This document shows, one piece after another, positions 15,553 to 23,366 of a DNA stretch of 57,695 nucleotides. A program made the translations under genes and the position numbers. Source of the stretch: Caldilineae bacterium (GTDB lineage Bacteria > Chloroflexota > Anaerolineae > JAAEKA01); the NCBI GenBank assembly GCA_020634555.1, contig JACKBK010000022.1, positions 1-57,695 on the forward strand. The letters run 5' to 3'. How positions within the stretch are numbered: position 1 is the first letter of the stretch; each line of letters opens with the position of its first letter. The notes under the pieces were generated by a model. That model was not told the DNA's origin, did not search any database, and was given only the letters and a program-made list of their open reading frames with translations.

Positions 15553-16544
15553 GCATTGTTGTTACCGGTTCCGTTGCATTCGATTATCTGATGACGTTTC
15601 CCGGCAAGTTCCGCGAACAGATCTTGCCCGAACACCTCAACAAGCTGAGCGTCAGCTTTTTGGTGGACAGCAAAGAGAGCTTCCGCGGCGGCACGGGGCC
15701 AAACATCGCCTACAACCTGGCGCTGCTGGGCAACCGGCCCACCCTTTTCGCCACTGCCGGCCGTGACTTCGGCGATTTCCGGGTGTGGTTGGAGGAGCAG
15801 GGTGTGGACACTTCGGCCATGGGCGTCTACGAGGACGAGTTCACCGCGACGTTTAGTGTGATCACCGACCTCGACCACAACCAGATCGCCAGCTTCCACA
15901 CCGGCGCCATGGCGCGGGCGCGCGATCTGTCGATTCGCCAGCTCAACGGCCGCGACATCGACATGGTCATCATCTCGCCCAACGACCCCGAGGCGATGCG
16001 CACCTACACCAAGGAATGCTACGAACTGGGCATCCCGTTTATCTTCGACCCCAGCCAGCAGTTGGCGCGGATGGACGGCGAGCAACTGGTGGAGGCCATG
16101 CGCGGCGCGCAGGTGCTGACGGTCAACGAATATGAGTTCGAGATGGCGCGCCAGAAGACTGGGCTGGACGATCAGGGCATGTTGGAGCTGGTGGACACCA
16201 TCGTGGTGACAAAGGCCGCACAGGGTTCGACGGTCATCGGGCGCAACTTGTGCATCGACGTGCCAGCGGCGCAGACAGATCGCCTGGTTGAGCCGACCGG
16301 CGGCGGCGACGCCTACCGCGCTGGCCTGCTGACGGGTTTGGTGCGCGGCTATTCCTGGGACGTGTCCTGCCGGCTCGCCAGCCTGGCTGCTACCTATGTG
16401 GTGGAGCAGAACGGCACCATGAGCCACAGCTACAGCCTGCCCGAGTTCGTTGACCGCTACCGCCGCACTTTTGGCGACACGCCGGAGCTGGAAGATCTGT
16501 TGGCGACGGCTGTGAAACCGGAGGCGCCGGCGCTGGTCGGTTGA
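15549..16544 (+). CDS. PfkB-family kinase, probably adenosine kinase
   Basis: A 331-residue ribokinase-fold enzyme. The substrate-binding start GSVAFDYLM and the glycine pair FRGGTGPNIAYNLALLG are clear. VTKAAQGSTV is present, and the C-terminal PTGGGDAYRAG contains the catalytic Asp of the usual GAGD box, here GGGD. It sits between a methyltransferase and S-adenosylhomocysteine hydrolase, which releases adenosine. Adenosine kinase is therefore the best guess, removing that product. Sequence alone cannot exclude another sugar or nucleoside substrate. Its start overlaps the methyltransferase stop by ATGA, so the two are translationally coupled. Confidence 0.85.
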   Translation: MSIVVTGSVAFDYLMTFPGKFREQILPEHLNKLSVSFLVDSKESFRGGTGPNIAYNLALLGNRPTLFATAGRDFGDFRVWLEEQGVDTSAMGVYEDEFTATFSVITDLDHNQIASFHTGAMARARDLSIRQLNGRDIDMVIISPNDPEAMRTYTKECYELGIPFIFDPSQQLARMDGEQLVEAMRGAQVLTVNEYEFEMARQKTGLDDQGMLELVDTIVVTKAAQGSTVIGRNLCIDVPAAQTDRLVEPTGGGDAYRAGLLTGLVRGYSWDVSCRLASLAATYVVEQNGTMSHSYSLPEFVDRYRRTFGDTPELEDLLATAVKPEAPALVG

Positions 16545-16735
16545 TCTTGTCGTTCTGAACGGATCGGACGGCCTGTTTCTCAACCGCACAGCCCATGATA
16601 CGGCATGAAATGACCATGCGAGCACGAATCGCCCGTGAAGAATCTCATCCTGCATGGAGGGCCGCGACCCTTCACGAACGATTTGCTCTTGTGTGAGTAG
16701 CGTGTCAGACCCGTTCAGGGTGACAGTGATGAAAC

Positions 16736-17614
16736 GTGTCCCGTAGCGAAGCAGTTCGATTAACAACTGACAAGCGTGAAATCCACGCGTTCCTGCAGCG
16801 CGACCCGGTCTATGCGGCCTACGCCATCGGTGACCTGGAACCGGAGATGTTCGCCGATTGCACGTGGTATCTGGCAGGTCATGGCGATGCAGCCCGCGCG
16901 CTGGTGCTGGTGTATCGCGGCCTCGCGCCGACCGTTCTGCTAACAATGGGCGACCCGGAAGCTGCCGCGGATGTGCTGGCGGCCATCCCGTTGCCTGACC
17001 GGGCGTACATGGTGGCGCAGTGCGAACATCTGCCGGTGTTCGAGAAGTTCTACGACTTCTCCGTTGATCGCGTACGTCCGATGATCCGCATGACTGTAGC
17101 GCCGGACGCTTTCCGGCCGGCCCGAACTGCGGCAAAGGATCACGAACTGCGGCGGCTGGGATCGGCTGATGTGCCGGCTATCGAGGCGCTGTACAGCCAC
17201 GGTGGTCCCCATGCGCCCGATGCGTTTCACCCGCGGCAGGTGCGTGATGGTGTCTTCTTCGGTGTGGGTGCGCCGGAGTCGGACCAGTTGCTGGCCGTAG
17301 CCGGCACGCACCTGATCGCTCCTAACTGGGGCGTCGGCGCGGTCGGCAACATCTACACGCACCCGGCCTGGCGCGGCCGCGGGCTGGCAACCCTGCTCAC
17401 CGGCGCCGTGACCGCAGACCTGCTGCAGCGCGGCCTGCTGGTAGTGCTCAACGTGGATCAGGCCAACGCGGCCGCGATCCACATCTATGAATCGTTAGGA
17501 TACCGGACCCATTGTCCGTATGTTGAAGGAATTGGTAGGGTGGTGTCATTCCCGCGAAGGCGGGAATCCACTCCTGACAGACCTGGCTTCCCGCTTTTGC
17601 AGCGCGAAACGTGA
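16736..17614 (+). CDS. GNAT-family acetyltransferase with repeat-derived tail
   Basis: A 292-residue protein. The N-terminal half (IHAFLQRDPVYAAYAIGDLEP) is a degenerate GNAT-like domain. The C-terminal half is the active-looking one, with the acetyl-CoA loop VGNIYTHPAWRGRGLATLLTG followed by LNVDQANAAAIHIYESLGY. Translation from GTG is the only good option, because the nearby ATG meets a stop after five codons. The last 20 or so residues, including FPRRRES, are the translation of a palindromic repeat (17548-17567), so the native end was probably near VEGIGRVV. The substrate is unknown. The 190 bp upstream hold no recognised element. Confidence 0.82.
   Translation: MSRSEAVRLTTDKREIHAFLQRDPVYAAYAIGDLEPEMFADCTWYLAGHGDAARALVLVYRGLAPTVLLTMGDPEAAADVLAAIPLPDRAYMVAQCEHLPVFEKFYDFSVDRVRPMIRMTVAPDAFRPARTAAKDHELRRLGSADVPAIEALYSHGGPHAPDAFHPRQVRDGVFFGVGAPESDQLLAVAGTHLIAPNWGVGAVGNIYTHPAWRGRGLATLLTGAVTADLLQRGLLVVLNVDQANAAAIHIYESLGYRTHCPYVEGIGRVVSFPRRRESTPDRPGFPLLQRET
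17548..17567. repeat. Palindromic CCCGC/GCGGG repeat, copy 2, inside the GNAT gene
   Basis: ATTCCCGC and GCGGGAAT arms around GAAG. Same family as 1086-1105. It overlaps the 3' end of the GNAT frame and supplies the last codons. Confidence 0.8.
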
Positions 17615-17667
17615 TGGGTAAGCAATTACACTCAAACGAAAATCTATACGTTGAAAGGTGACAGAAA

Positions 17668-18924
17668 GTGAACTACGACATTAAGAACATCAAGCTGGCC
17701 GAGGAAGGCCGGTTTAGAATGCAGTGGGCAGCGCGCGAGATGCCGGTGCTGGATCTGCTGGAAAAGCGTATGGCCGAAAGCAGGCCGTTGGACGGCCTGC
17801 GCGTGAGCGCGTGTTTGCACGTCACATCTGAAACCGGCAATCTGATGCGCGTGCTTCAGGCAGGCGGCGCGGATGTGGTGCTGACAGCCAGCAACCCGCT
17901 CAGCACGCAGGACGACGTAGCCGCCGCCCTGGTGGCTTACAACGAGATGTCTGTCTACGCCATCAAGGGCGAGGATAACGACACCTACTACGAGCATCTC
18001 TACGCCGCGCTGGACCACAAGCCGCACATGACCATGGACGACGGCTGCGACCTGCTGGCGACGCTGCACAGCAAGCGGCCTGAGCTGCTGGACACGGTGA
18101 TCGGCGGCACCGAGGAGACCACCACCGGCGTCATCCGCCTCAAGGCCATGGCCAAGGACGGCGCGCTGAAGTATCCGGTCATCGCCGTCAACGATGCCAT
18201 GACCAAGCACCTGTTCGACAACCGCTATGGCACCGGCCAGAGCACGCTGGACGGCATCATTCGCGCCACCAACATCCTGCTGGCCGGCAAGAGTTTCGTG
18301 GTCGGAGGCTACGGCTGGTGCAGCCGCGGCATCGCCATGCGCGCCAAGGGGCTGGGCGCCAACGTCATCGTGACGGAGATCGATCCGCTGAAGGCGCTGG
18401 AGGCAGTCATGGACGGCTTCCGCGTCATGCCAATGATGGAAGCGGCCGCGATCGGTGACATCTTCTGCACGGCCACTGGCGACATCCACGTCTTTGACCA
18501 GCGCCACTTCGAGGTGATGAAGGACGGCGCGATCATGGCCAACTCCGGCCACTTCAACGTCGAGATCAACATCCCGGCGCTGGAGGGTATGAGCAAGGAA
18601 TGGCGGCGGGTCCGGCATCAGCTTGACGAGTATGTATTGAACGATGGCCGGCGGCTGTATCTGGCCGGCGAGGGCCGGTTGGTCAATCTGGCTGCGGCTG
18701 AGGGGCACCCTGCCAGTGTGATGGACATGAGCTTTGCCAACCAGGCGCTCAGCGCGATCTACATGCGCGAGCACGCGGCTGAGCTGCCCAACGATGTCTT
18801 TGCGGTTCCGCAAGAGCTGGACCAGGAAATCGCCCGCCTCAAGCTGCACGCCATGGGCGTCGAGATCGACCAGTTGACCGACGAGCAGGAAGCTTACCTC
18901 TCGTCCTGGACCGAAGGAACGTAG
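17668..18924 (+). CDS. ahcY: Adenosylhomocysteinase (S-adenosylhomocysteine hydrolase)
   Basis: Splits S-adenosylhomocysteine, the by-product of methylation, into adenosine and homocysteine using bound NAD. The 418 residues lack the insert found in many longer bacterial and eukaryotic enzymes. Substrate residues are seen in HVTSETGNLM (about 51-60), GGTEETTTGV and YPVIAVNDAMTKHLFDN. The NAD loop is GGYGWCSRG at 213-221. The C-terminal end is diverged relative to the long type. GTG start with AAAGGTG upstream. It joins metK, the kinase and mtnA in a SAM-cycle block. Confidence 0.96.
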   Translation: MNYDIKNIKLAEEGRFRMQWAAREMPVLDLLEKRMAESRPLDGLRVSACLHVTSETGNLMRVLQAGGADVVLTASNPLSTQDDVAAALVAYNEMSVYAIKGEDNDTYYEHLYAALDHKPHMTMDDGCDLLATLHSKRPELLDTVIGGTEETTTGVIRLKAMAKDGALKYPVIAVNDAMTKHLFDNRYGTGQSTLDGIIRATNILLAGKSFVVGGYGWCSRGIAMRAKGLGANVIVTEIDPLKALEAVMDGFRVMPMMEAAAIGDIFCTATGDIHVFDQRHFEVMKDGAIMANSGHFNVEINIPALEGMSKEWRRVRHQLDEYVLNDGRRLYLAGEGRLVNLAAAEGHPASVMDMSFANQALSAIYMREHAAELPNDVFAVPQELDQEIARLKLHAMGVEIDQLTDEQEAYLSSWTEGT

Positions 18925-18940
18925 CATTTCGCCAACCTTT

Positions 18941-19118
18941 ATTTGAGGAGTAGGCATCCTCAGATGCCGGGTTCGCATGTGAGCATGCGAACTCCTCTCA
19001 TTAAGATTGACGTGGTAGTAGTTGGATATTGCGTACAGCGTATTGCGTAAACTCTGGTAGGTAGCTCAGGCATCTGAGTATCGTCGTTCACGCAATACGC
19101 AACACGCAACGCAACACG
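18941..19118. repeat. Intergenic hairpins between ahcY and metK
   Basis: Two inverted repeats: GTTCGCATG at 18971-18979 pairs with 18984-18992, and GCGTATTGCGT at 19038-19048 pairs with 19090-19100. The latter arms carry extra copies of the same word (ATTGCGTA, CGCAACACGC). They may act as a processing or attenuation site before metK. None of the known SAM riboswitch cores was recognised here. Confidence 0.55.
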
Positions 19119-19152
19119 TCCTCAAAACATGCATTGGAGAACAGAAAACAAC

Positions 19153-20367
19153 ATGAGCACGACATTCATGAATTCCCCGCAGCTTTTCTACACGTCCGAG
19201 TCGGTGACCGAGGGTCATCCTGACAAGATGTGCGATCAAATCAGCGACGCGGTGCTGGATGCGATCCTGCGCGAGGACCCGGACGCGCGCGTGGCCTGCG
19301 AGACGGCTGTGACCACCGGCTTGGTTCTGGTGATGGGTGAGATCACCACCAGCGTATACGTAGACATTCAGACGTTGGTGCGCGATGTCATTCGTGAGAT
19401 CGGCTACACGCGCGGCAAGTTCGGCTTTGACGCCGAGACCTGCGGCGTGATCGTGTCGCTCAAGGAACAGTCGGGCGACATCGCGATGGGTGTAGACGAT
19501 GCGCTGGAGCACAAGCGCGGCGAGATGACCGACGCTGACATCGAAGCCATCGGCGCCGGCGACCAGGGCATGATGGTCGGATACGCTTGCAACGAAACCG
19601 CCGAGCTGATGCCGCTGCCCATTCACCTGGCCCACGGATTGACCCGCCGCCTGACTCACGTCCGCAAAGACGGCACGCTGCCCTATCTGCGCCCGGACGG
19701 CAAGAGCCAGGTTACGGTGGAGTATCACTACGGCAAGCCCAAGCGGGTGGACACCATCGTTATCTCGACCCAGCACTCTCCCGATGTCGATCAGAGCAAA
19801 ATCAAGGACGATATCTACAACCGGGTCATCAAGTACATCGTGCCCAACGGGTTGCTGGACGAGCGGACGAGGATCTTTGTCAACCCAACCGGGCGCTTCG
19901 TCATCGGTGGCCCCATGGGAGACGCCGGCGTGACTGGCCGAAAGATCATCGTCGACACCTACGGCGGTATTGGCCGGCATGGCGGCGGCGCCTTCAGCGG
20001 CAAGGATCCGACAAAGGTGGACCGCTCCGGCGCATACATGGCTCGCTACATCGCCAAGAACTGCGTCGCGGCCGGGCTGGCCGACCGGGTGGAGCTGCAG
20101 ATCAGCTACGCGATCGGCGTGGCCCAGCCCCTGTCGATCAGCGTCGAAACATTCGGCACGGGCAACATCTCCGACCAGCGCATCATCGAGCTGATCAAGG
20201 AGCACTTCGACATGCGCCCGGCGGCCATCATCCGCGACCTGGACCTGCGCCGGCCCATCTACCAGCCAACCGCAGCCTATGGTCACTTCGGCCGCACCGA
20301 CATCGACGCGCCCTGGGAGCGCACCGACAAATCGGAGATATTGCGGGACGCGGCGGGTCTGGACTGA
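19153..20367 (+). CDS. metK: S-adenosylmethionine synthetase
   Basis: Makes SAM from methionine and ATP. The 404 residues contain the ATP-binding start ESVTEGHPDKMCDQISDA, the signature hexapeptide-type motif GAGDQGMM and the P-loop-like GGGAFSGKDPTKVDRS, all in their normal order. The ATG at 19153 is preferred over an in-frame ATG at 19129, because GGAGA lies between them and 12 bases before the chosen start. It completes the methylation cycle with ahcY, the adenosine-kinase-like gene and the methyltransferase. Confidence 0.97.
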   Translation: MSTTFMNSPQLFYTSESVTEGHPDKMCDQISDAVLDAILREDPDARVACETAVTTGLVLVMGEITTSVYVDIQTLVRDVIREIGYTRGKFGFDAETCGVIVSLKEQSGDIAMGVDDALEHKRGEMTDADIEAIGAGDQGMMVGYACNETAELMPLPIHLAHGLTRRLTHVRKDGTLPYLRPDGKSQVTVEYHYGKPKRVDTIVISTQHSPDVDQSKIKDDIYNRVIKYIVPNGLLDERTRIFVNPTGRFVIGGPMGDAGVTGRKIIVDTYGGIGRHGGGAFSGKDPTKVDRSGAYMARYIAKNCVAAGLADRVELQISYAIGVAQPLSISVETFGTGNISDQRIIELIKEHFDMRPAAIIRDLDLRRPIYQPTAAYGHFGRTDIDAPWERTDKSEILRDAAGLD

Positions 20368-20402
20368 GCGGCGGATTGCGTGGTATTTCCTGCGTAACCA
20401 GC

Positions 20403-20468
20403 GAAACGTGAGGCGTGAAACGTGACGGGCATCAAGCTTCCTGCGTCACATTTCACGTTTCTCGTTTC
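20403..20468. repeat. GTGAAACGTGA inverted repeat after metK
   Basis: Left arm GAAACGTGAGGCGTGAAACG and right arm TTTCACGTTTCTCGTTTC pair nearly perfectly, leaving a loop around ATCAAGCTT. A dispersed palindrome that could serve as a metK transcription terminator, though no T-run follows. Confidence 0.65.
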
Positions 20469-20552
20469 AGGAACACACTGCCAGCATTGCCGCGAGCCCA
20501 AGATCGAGATGCCGATCCCGGTCCGGCTATGCAAGATGTCCTTCCCTCACTG

Positions 20553-20581
20553 TTGTCCACACACTCTCCCTACGGTATAAT
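20553..20581 (+). promoter_or_regulatory. Promoter of the nucleotide-sugar operon
   Basis: TTGTCC (20553-20558) and TATAAT (20576-20581) with 17-base spacing. The ATG of the rmd-like gene is 38 bases past the -10 box, with GAGGAAGG in the leader. Confidence 0.72.
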
Positions 20582-20618
20582 GGCGGAAAATTGAGGAAGG
20601 CACTGGTACAGCGCGACC

Positions 20619-21599
20619 ATGCAGGCCCTTATCACAGGAATCGCCGGTTTCGCGGGCAGCCACCTGGCTGACTATCTGATTCGCAACACGGACTGCACCG
20701 TGGCCGGGACAATTCACCGGCAGGATGGCCGAGTTGCGCATCTGCGCGAGCGGGTGGCGCTCTACCGGGTCGATCTGCGCGAGGAGGCTGCGGTAGCCGA
20801 GTTAATCGCCGAGGTGCGTCCGGCACTGATCTTTCACTTGGCGGCCCAATCCTTCGTCCCGATCTCATGGCAGCACCCCTGGACAACCTTCGAGCAAAAC
20901 GTCCATGGCCAGGTCAACGTGCTGCAAGCGGTGGCCCAGCAGGAACTGGATGCACGGGTGCTGGTGGTCGGTTCCAACGAGGAATATGGCCTGATCCGCC
21001 CGCAGGACCTCCCGGTGGACGAGGAAACGCCTCTTTGGCCGGGCAGTCCCTACGGCGTCAGCAAGGTGGCCCAGGACCTGATGGGATGGCAGTATTTTCG
21101 CAGCTACGGCATCCCGGTAGTGCGGGTGCGCCCTTTCAACCACATCGGGCCGCGCCAGGGTGATCGCTTCGTGGCGCCGGCCTTTGCCCGCCAGATCGCC
21201 GAAGCTGAGGTCGGCGCCCGTGAGACGACGCTGCGGGTCGGCAACCTGACGGCGGTGCGGGACTTCACCGATGTCCGTGATGTGGTGCGCGCCTACTGGC
21301 TGGCGCTGACCTGCGGCCAGCCGGGCGAGGTTTACAACATCGGTTCCGGTCAGGGACGCTCCATCAACAGCCTGCTGCGCGGGCTGCTGGCCTTGAGCGA
21401 CATCGAGTTCACTATCGAGCAAGACCCGGCACGCATGAGGCCGTCCGATGTACCGGAAAGCGTCTGCAACGCTGGCCGCTTGCGAGCCGCCACCGGCTGG
21501 CAGCCGGAGATCGGCTTCGAGCAGAGTTTGCAAGACATCTTGGCCGATTGGCGCGAACGGGTGCGGCATCCCCGCACAGGCTGGACGATTGAGGAATGA
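20619..21599 (+). CDS. rmd: NAD-dependent epimerase/reductase, probably GDP-6-deoxy-D-mannose reductase
   Basis: A 326-residue extended short-chain dehydrogenase. It has the cofactor loop GIAGFAGSHLA at the start, the catalytic SNEEYG and YxxxK in PYGVSKVAQD, and then NHIGPRQGDRFVAPAFARQI. gmd follows nearby and makes GDP-4-keto-6-deoxymannose, so the most likely job is to reduce that to GDP-D-rhamnose. Rmd proteins have this length and motif set. A related epimerase activity cannot be ruled out without comparison. A toxin-antitoxin pair has come between it and gmd. Confidence 0.78.
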   Translation: MQALITGIAGFAGSHLADYLIRNTDCTVAGTIHRQDGRVAHLRERVALYRVDLREEAAVAELIAEVRPALIFHLAAQSFVPISWQHPWTTFEQNVHGQVNVLQAVAQQELDARVLVVGSNEEYGLIRPQDLPVDEETPLWPGSPYGVSKVAQDLMGWQYFRSYGIPVVRVRPFNHIGPRQGDRFVAPAFARQIAEAEVGARETTLRVGNLTAVRDFTDVRDVVRAYWLALTCGQPGEVYNIGSGQGRSINSLLRGLLALSDIEFTIEQDPARMRPSDVPESVCNAGRLRAATGWQPEIGFEQSLQDILADWRERVRHPRTGWTIEE

Positions 21600-21632
21600 G
21601 AAACACCGGCGGCGTGTTTAAAGGTGTGTGAC

Positions 21633-21983
21633 ATGACAATGGAATTCATAGCCGAACCTATTCCGCTGGCAATGGACAAGGATGGTACGATTCGCGTGGG
21701 CGGTACCCGAGTCACCTTGGATACCCTGGTTGCTGCGTTCAAGCAAGGCGCAACGGCCGAAGAAATTGTTTTACAGTATCCGACGCTGCAACTGGCGGAC
21801 GTTTATGCGGTAATCAGTTACTACCTAAGGGAAACGGTTGAAGTGGACACATACCTGGACCGCCAAGCTGCCGAAGCGCTTGAAATCAGGAAGCAGGTCG
21901 AGGCCAGGTTTGATCCGGCTGGGATTCGCGACCGGCTGCTGGCGCGCCGCGGTCAACTGGTTGAAAGCGAGCTGATTGCGTAG
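21633..21983 (+). CDS. DUF433-family antitoxin
   Basis: A 116-residue protein with the DUF433 core (DGTIRVGGTRVTLDTLVAAF, GATAEEIVLQYPTLQLADVY, AVISYYL). DUF433 proteins pair with DUF5615 PIN-like toxins as presumed antitoxins. The ATG at 21633, with AAAGGTG before it, is a better start than the GTG nine bases upstream. It precedes the toxin by 12 bp in the middle of the rmd-gmd operon. Confidence 0.85.
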   Translation: MTMEFIAEPIPLAMDKDGTIRVGGTRVTLDTLVAAFKQGATAEEIVLQYPTLQLADVYAVISYYLRETVEVDTYLDRQAAEALEIRKQVEARFDPAGIRDRLLARRGQLVESELIA

Positions 21984-21995
21984 AAGTTCTGATCC

Positions 21996-22346
21996 ATGTT
22001 GAGCTTCGTTACAGACGAAAACTTCAACAATGACATCCTTCGCGGCGTGATCCGTGTCCGCCCGAGTCTGGATATTGCGCGTGTCCAGGATGTTGGCCTT
22101 CGCGGCGCGAACGATAGGACGATTCTTGAGTGGGCGGCCAGGGAAGGACGCATCTTGTTGTCCCACGATCTGAAAACCATACCACGCTACGCACTGGAAC
22201 GCGTCCGGCTGGGCTTGCCGATGCCAGGCGTAGTTGTTGCATCCCGCGACATGGCAGTGGGTCAAGCGGTCGAAGACATCGTGCTGCTCGCTGATTATAG
22301 CCTCGACGGCGAATGGGAGAACCAAGTTCTCTATTTGCCGCTGTAG
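21996..22346 (+). CDS. DUF5615 PIN-like toxin
   Basis: A 116-residue protein with FVTDENFNNDILRGV at the start and GANDRTILEWAAREGRILLSHD in the middle. These carry the acidic residues expected in PIN-like RNase folds of the DUF5615 type. It follows the DUF433 antitoxin by 12 bp and ends 22 bp before gmd. Likely an RNase toxin held in check by its partner. Target RNA is unknown. Confidence 0.83.
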   Translation: MLSFVTDENFNNDILRGVIRVRPSLDIARVQDVGLRGANDRTILEWAAREGRILLSHDLKTIPRYALERVRLGLPMPGVVVASRDMAVGQAVEDIVLLADYSLDGEWENQVLYLPL

Positions 22347-22368
22347 CACGCTTCCGAAAGGATTTGGA

Positions 22369-23358
22369 ATGCCCAAAGCGCTAATAACCGGAATCACCGG
22401 CCAGGATGGGTCGTACCTGGCTGAGTTTTTAATCAAGCAGGGCTATGAGGTTCTGGGCATGGTGCGGCGAACCAGCACCATCAATTTCGACCGCATCCGC
22501 CACTTCCAGGACCGGGTGACGCTGGTGCAGGGCGACCTGCTAGACCAGGTGTCGCTGCTCAACATCCTGGAGGAGCACAAACCAGACGAAGTTTATAATC
22601 TGGCCGCGCAAAGTTTCGTGCCGACATCGTGGACGCAACCGGTGCTGACCGGCGAGTTCACCGCGCTGGGCGTAACGCGGATTCTGGACGCGGTGCGTTT
22701 GGTCAATCCGAAGATTCGTTTCTATCAAGCCAGCAGCAGCGAGATGTTCGGCAAGGTGCGCGAGGTACCACAGAGCGAGGCAACTCCCTTCTACCCACGC
22801 TCGCCCTACGGCGTCGCCAAGGTCTACGGGCACTGGATTACCATCAACTACCGCGAGAGCTATGACCTGTACGCCTGCTCCGGCATCCTGTTCAACCACG
22901 AGAGTCCCCGGCGCGGCCTGGAGTTCGTGACCCACAAGATCACCAACGCGGTGGCGAGGATCAAGCTCGGTCTTGACAGCGAGCTGCGGCTCGGCAATCT
23001 GGACGCCCGCCGCGATTGGGGCTATGCGCCCGACTACGTGCGCGCCATGTGGCTGATGCTGCAGCAGGACGCCCCGGACGACTACGTCATCGCTACGGGC
23101 GAGACGCACTCGGTGCAAGAGTTCTGCGAAGAGGCGTTCAGGTTCGTCGATCTCGACTGGCGCGAATACGTGGTGCAGGACGAGCGTTTCATGCGACCGG
23201 CCGAAGTGGATATGTTGGTAGGTGATCCGACCAAGGCCGGCGAGACATTGGGCTGGGAGCCGTCCGTGACGTTTGGCGATCTGGTGCGGCTCATGGTGGA
23301 AGCAGATATCGAGGCGCTCAAGCGGAATGCCCGCGTGCCTCATCTTGACTACGCCTAG
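22369..23358 (+). CDS. gmd: GDP-mannose 4,6-dehydratase
   Basis: Turns GDP-mannose into GDP-4-keto-6-deoxymannose. From the ATG at 22369 (GGATTTGGA upstream) it is 329 residues, with cofactor loop GITGQDGSYLAEFL, MVRRTSTINFDRI, the active-site SSSEMFG and PYGVAKVYGHW. The substrate-binding NHESPRRGLEFVTHKI and GNLDARRDWGYAPDYV are hallmarks of Gmd. A longer open frame upstream overlaps the toxin gene and is not credible. It works with the rmd-like gene, separated by the toxin-antitoxin pair, and precedes two hexose-phosphate mutases. Confidence 0.95.
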   Translation: MPKALITGITGQDGSYLAEFLIKQGYEVLGMVRRTSTINFDRIRHFQDRVTLVQGDLLDQVSLLNILEEHKPDEVYNLAAQSFVPTSWTQPVLTGEFTALGVTRILDAVRLVNPKIRFYQASSSEMFGKVREVPQSEATPFYPRSPYGVAKVYGHWITINYRESYDLYACSGILFNHESPRRGLEFVTHKITNAVARIKLGLDSELRLGNLDARRDWGYAPDYVRAMWLMLQQDAPDDYVIATGETHSVQEFCEEAFRFVDLDWREYVVQDERFMRPAEVDMLVGDPTKAGETLGWEPSVTFGDLVRLMVEADIEALKRNARVPHLDYA

Positions 23359-23366
23359 GGACGCTC

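Noticed and set aside
15459..17135. A 558-codon open frame on the minus strand.
   Set aside because: It is the antisense shadow of the PfkB kinase and methyltransferase genes, which have clear domains; the shadow protein is His/Arg/Gln-rich without family motifs.
17644..18978. Long minus-strand frame opposite ahcY.
   Set aside because: Low-complexity antisense of a conserved gene, typical for high-GC DNA; same for the frame opposite metK (19066-20286).
19051..19080. GGTAGGTAGCTCAGGCATCTGAG looks like part of a tRNA D-arm.
   Set aside because: No acceptor stem, anticodon arm or TTCGANNC T-loop can be placed around it; CTCAG/CTGAG is just a short palindrome.
18925..19152. A second SAM riboswitch before metK.
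   Set aside because: The S-box blocks (GAGGGA, GGCAACC, GGTGCCAA) are absent, as are recognisable SAM-II or SAM-III type cores; only simple hairpins are seen.
22234..22368. Upstream extension of gmd (45 codons).
   Set aside because: It overlaps the DUF5615 toxin and does not resemble Gmd; the domain begins exactly at the ATG at 22369.
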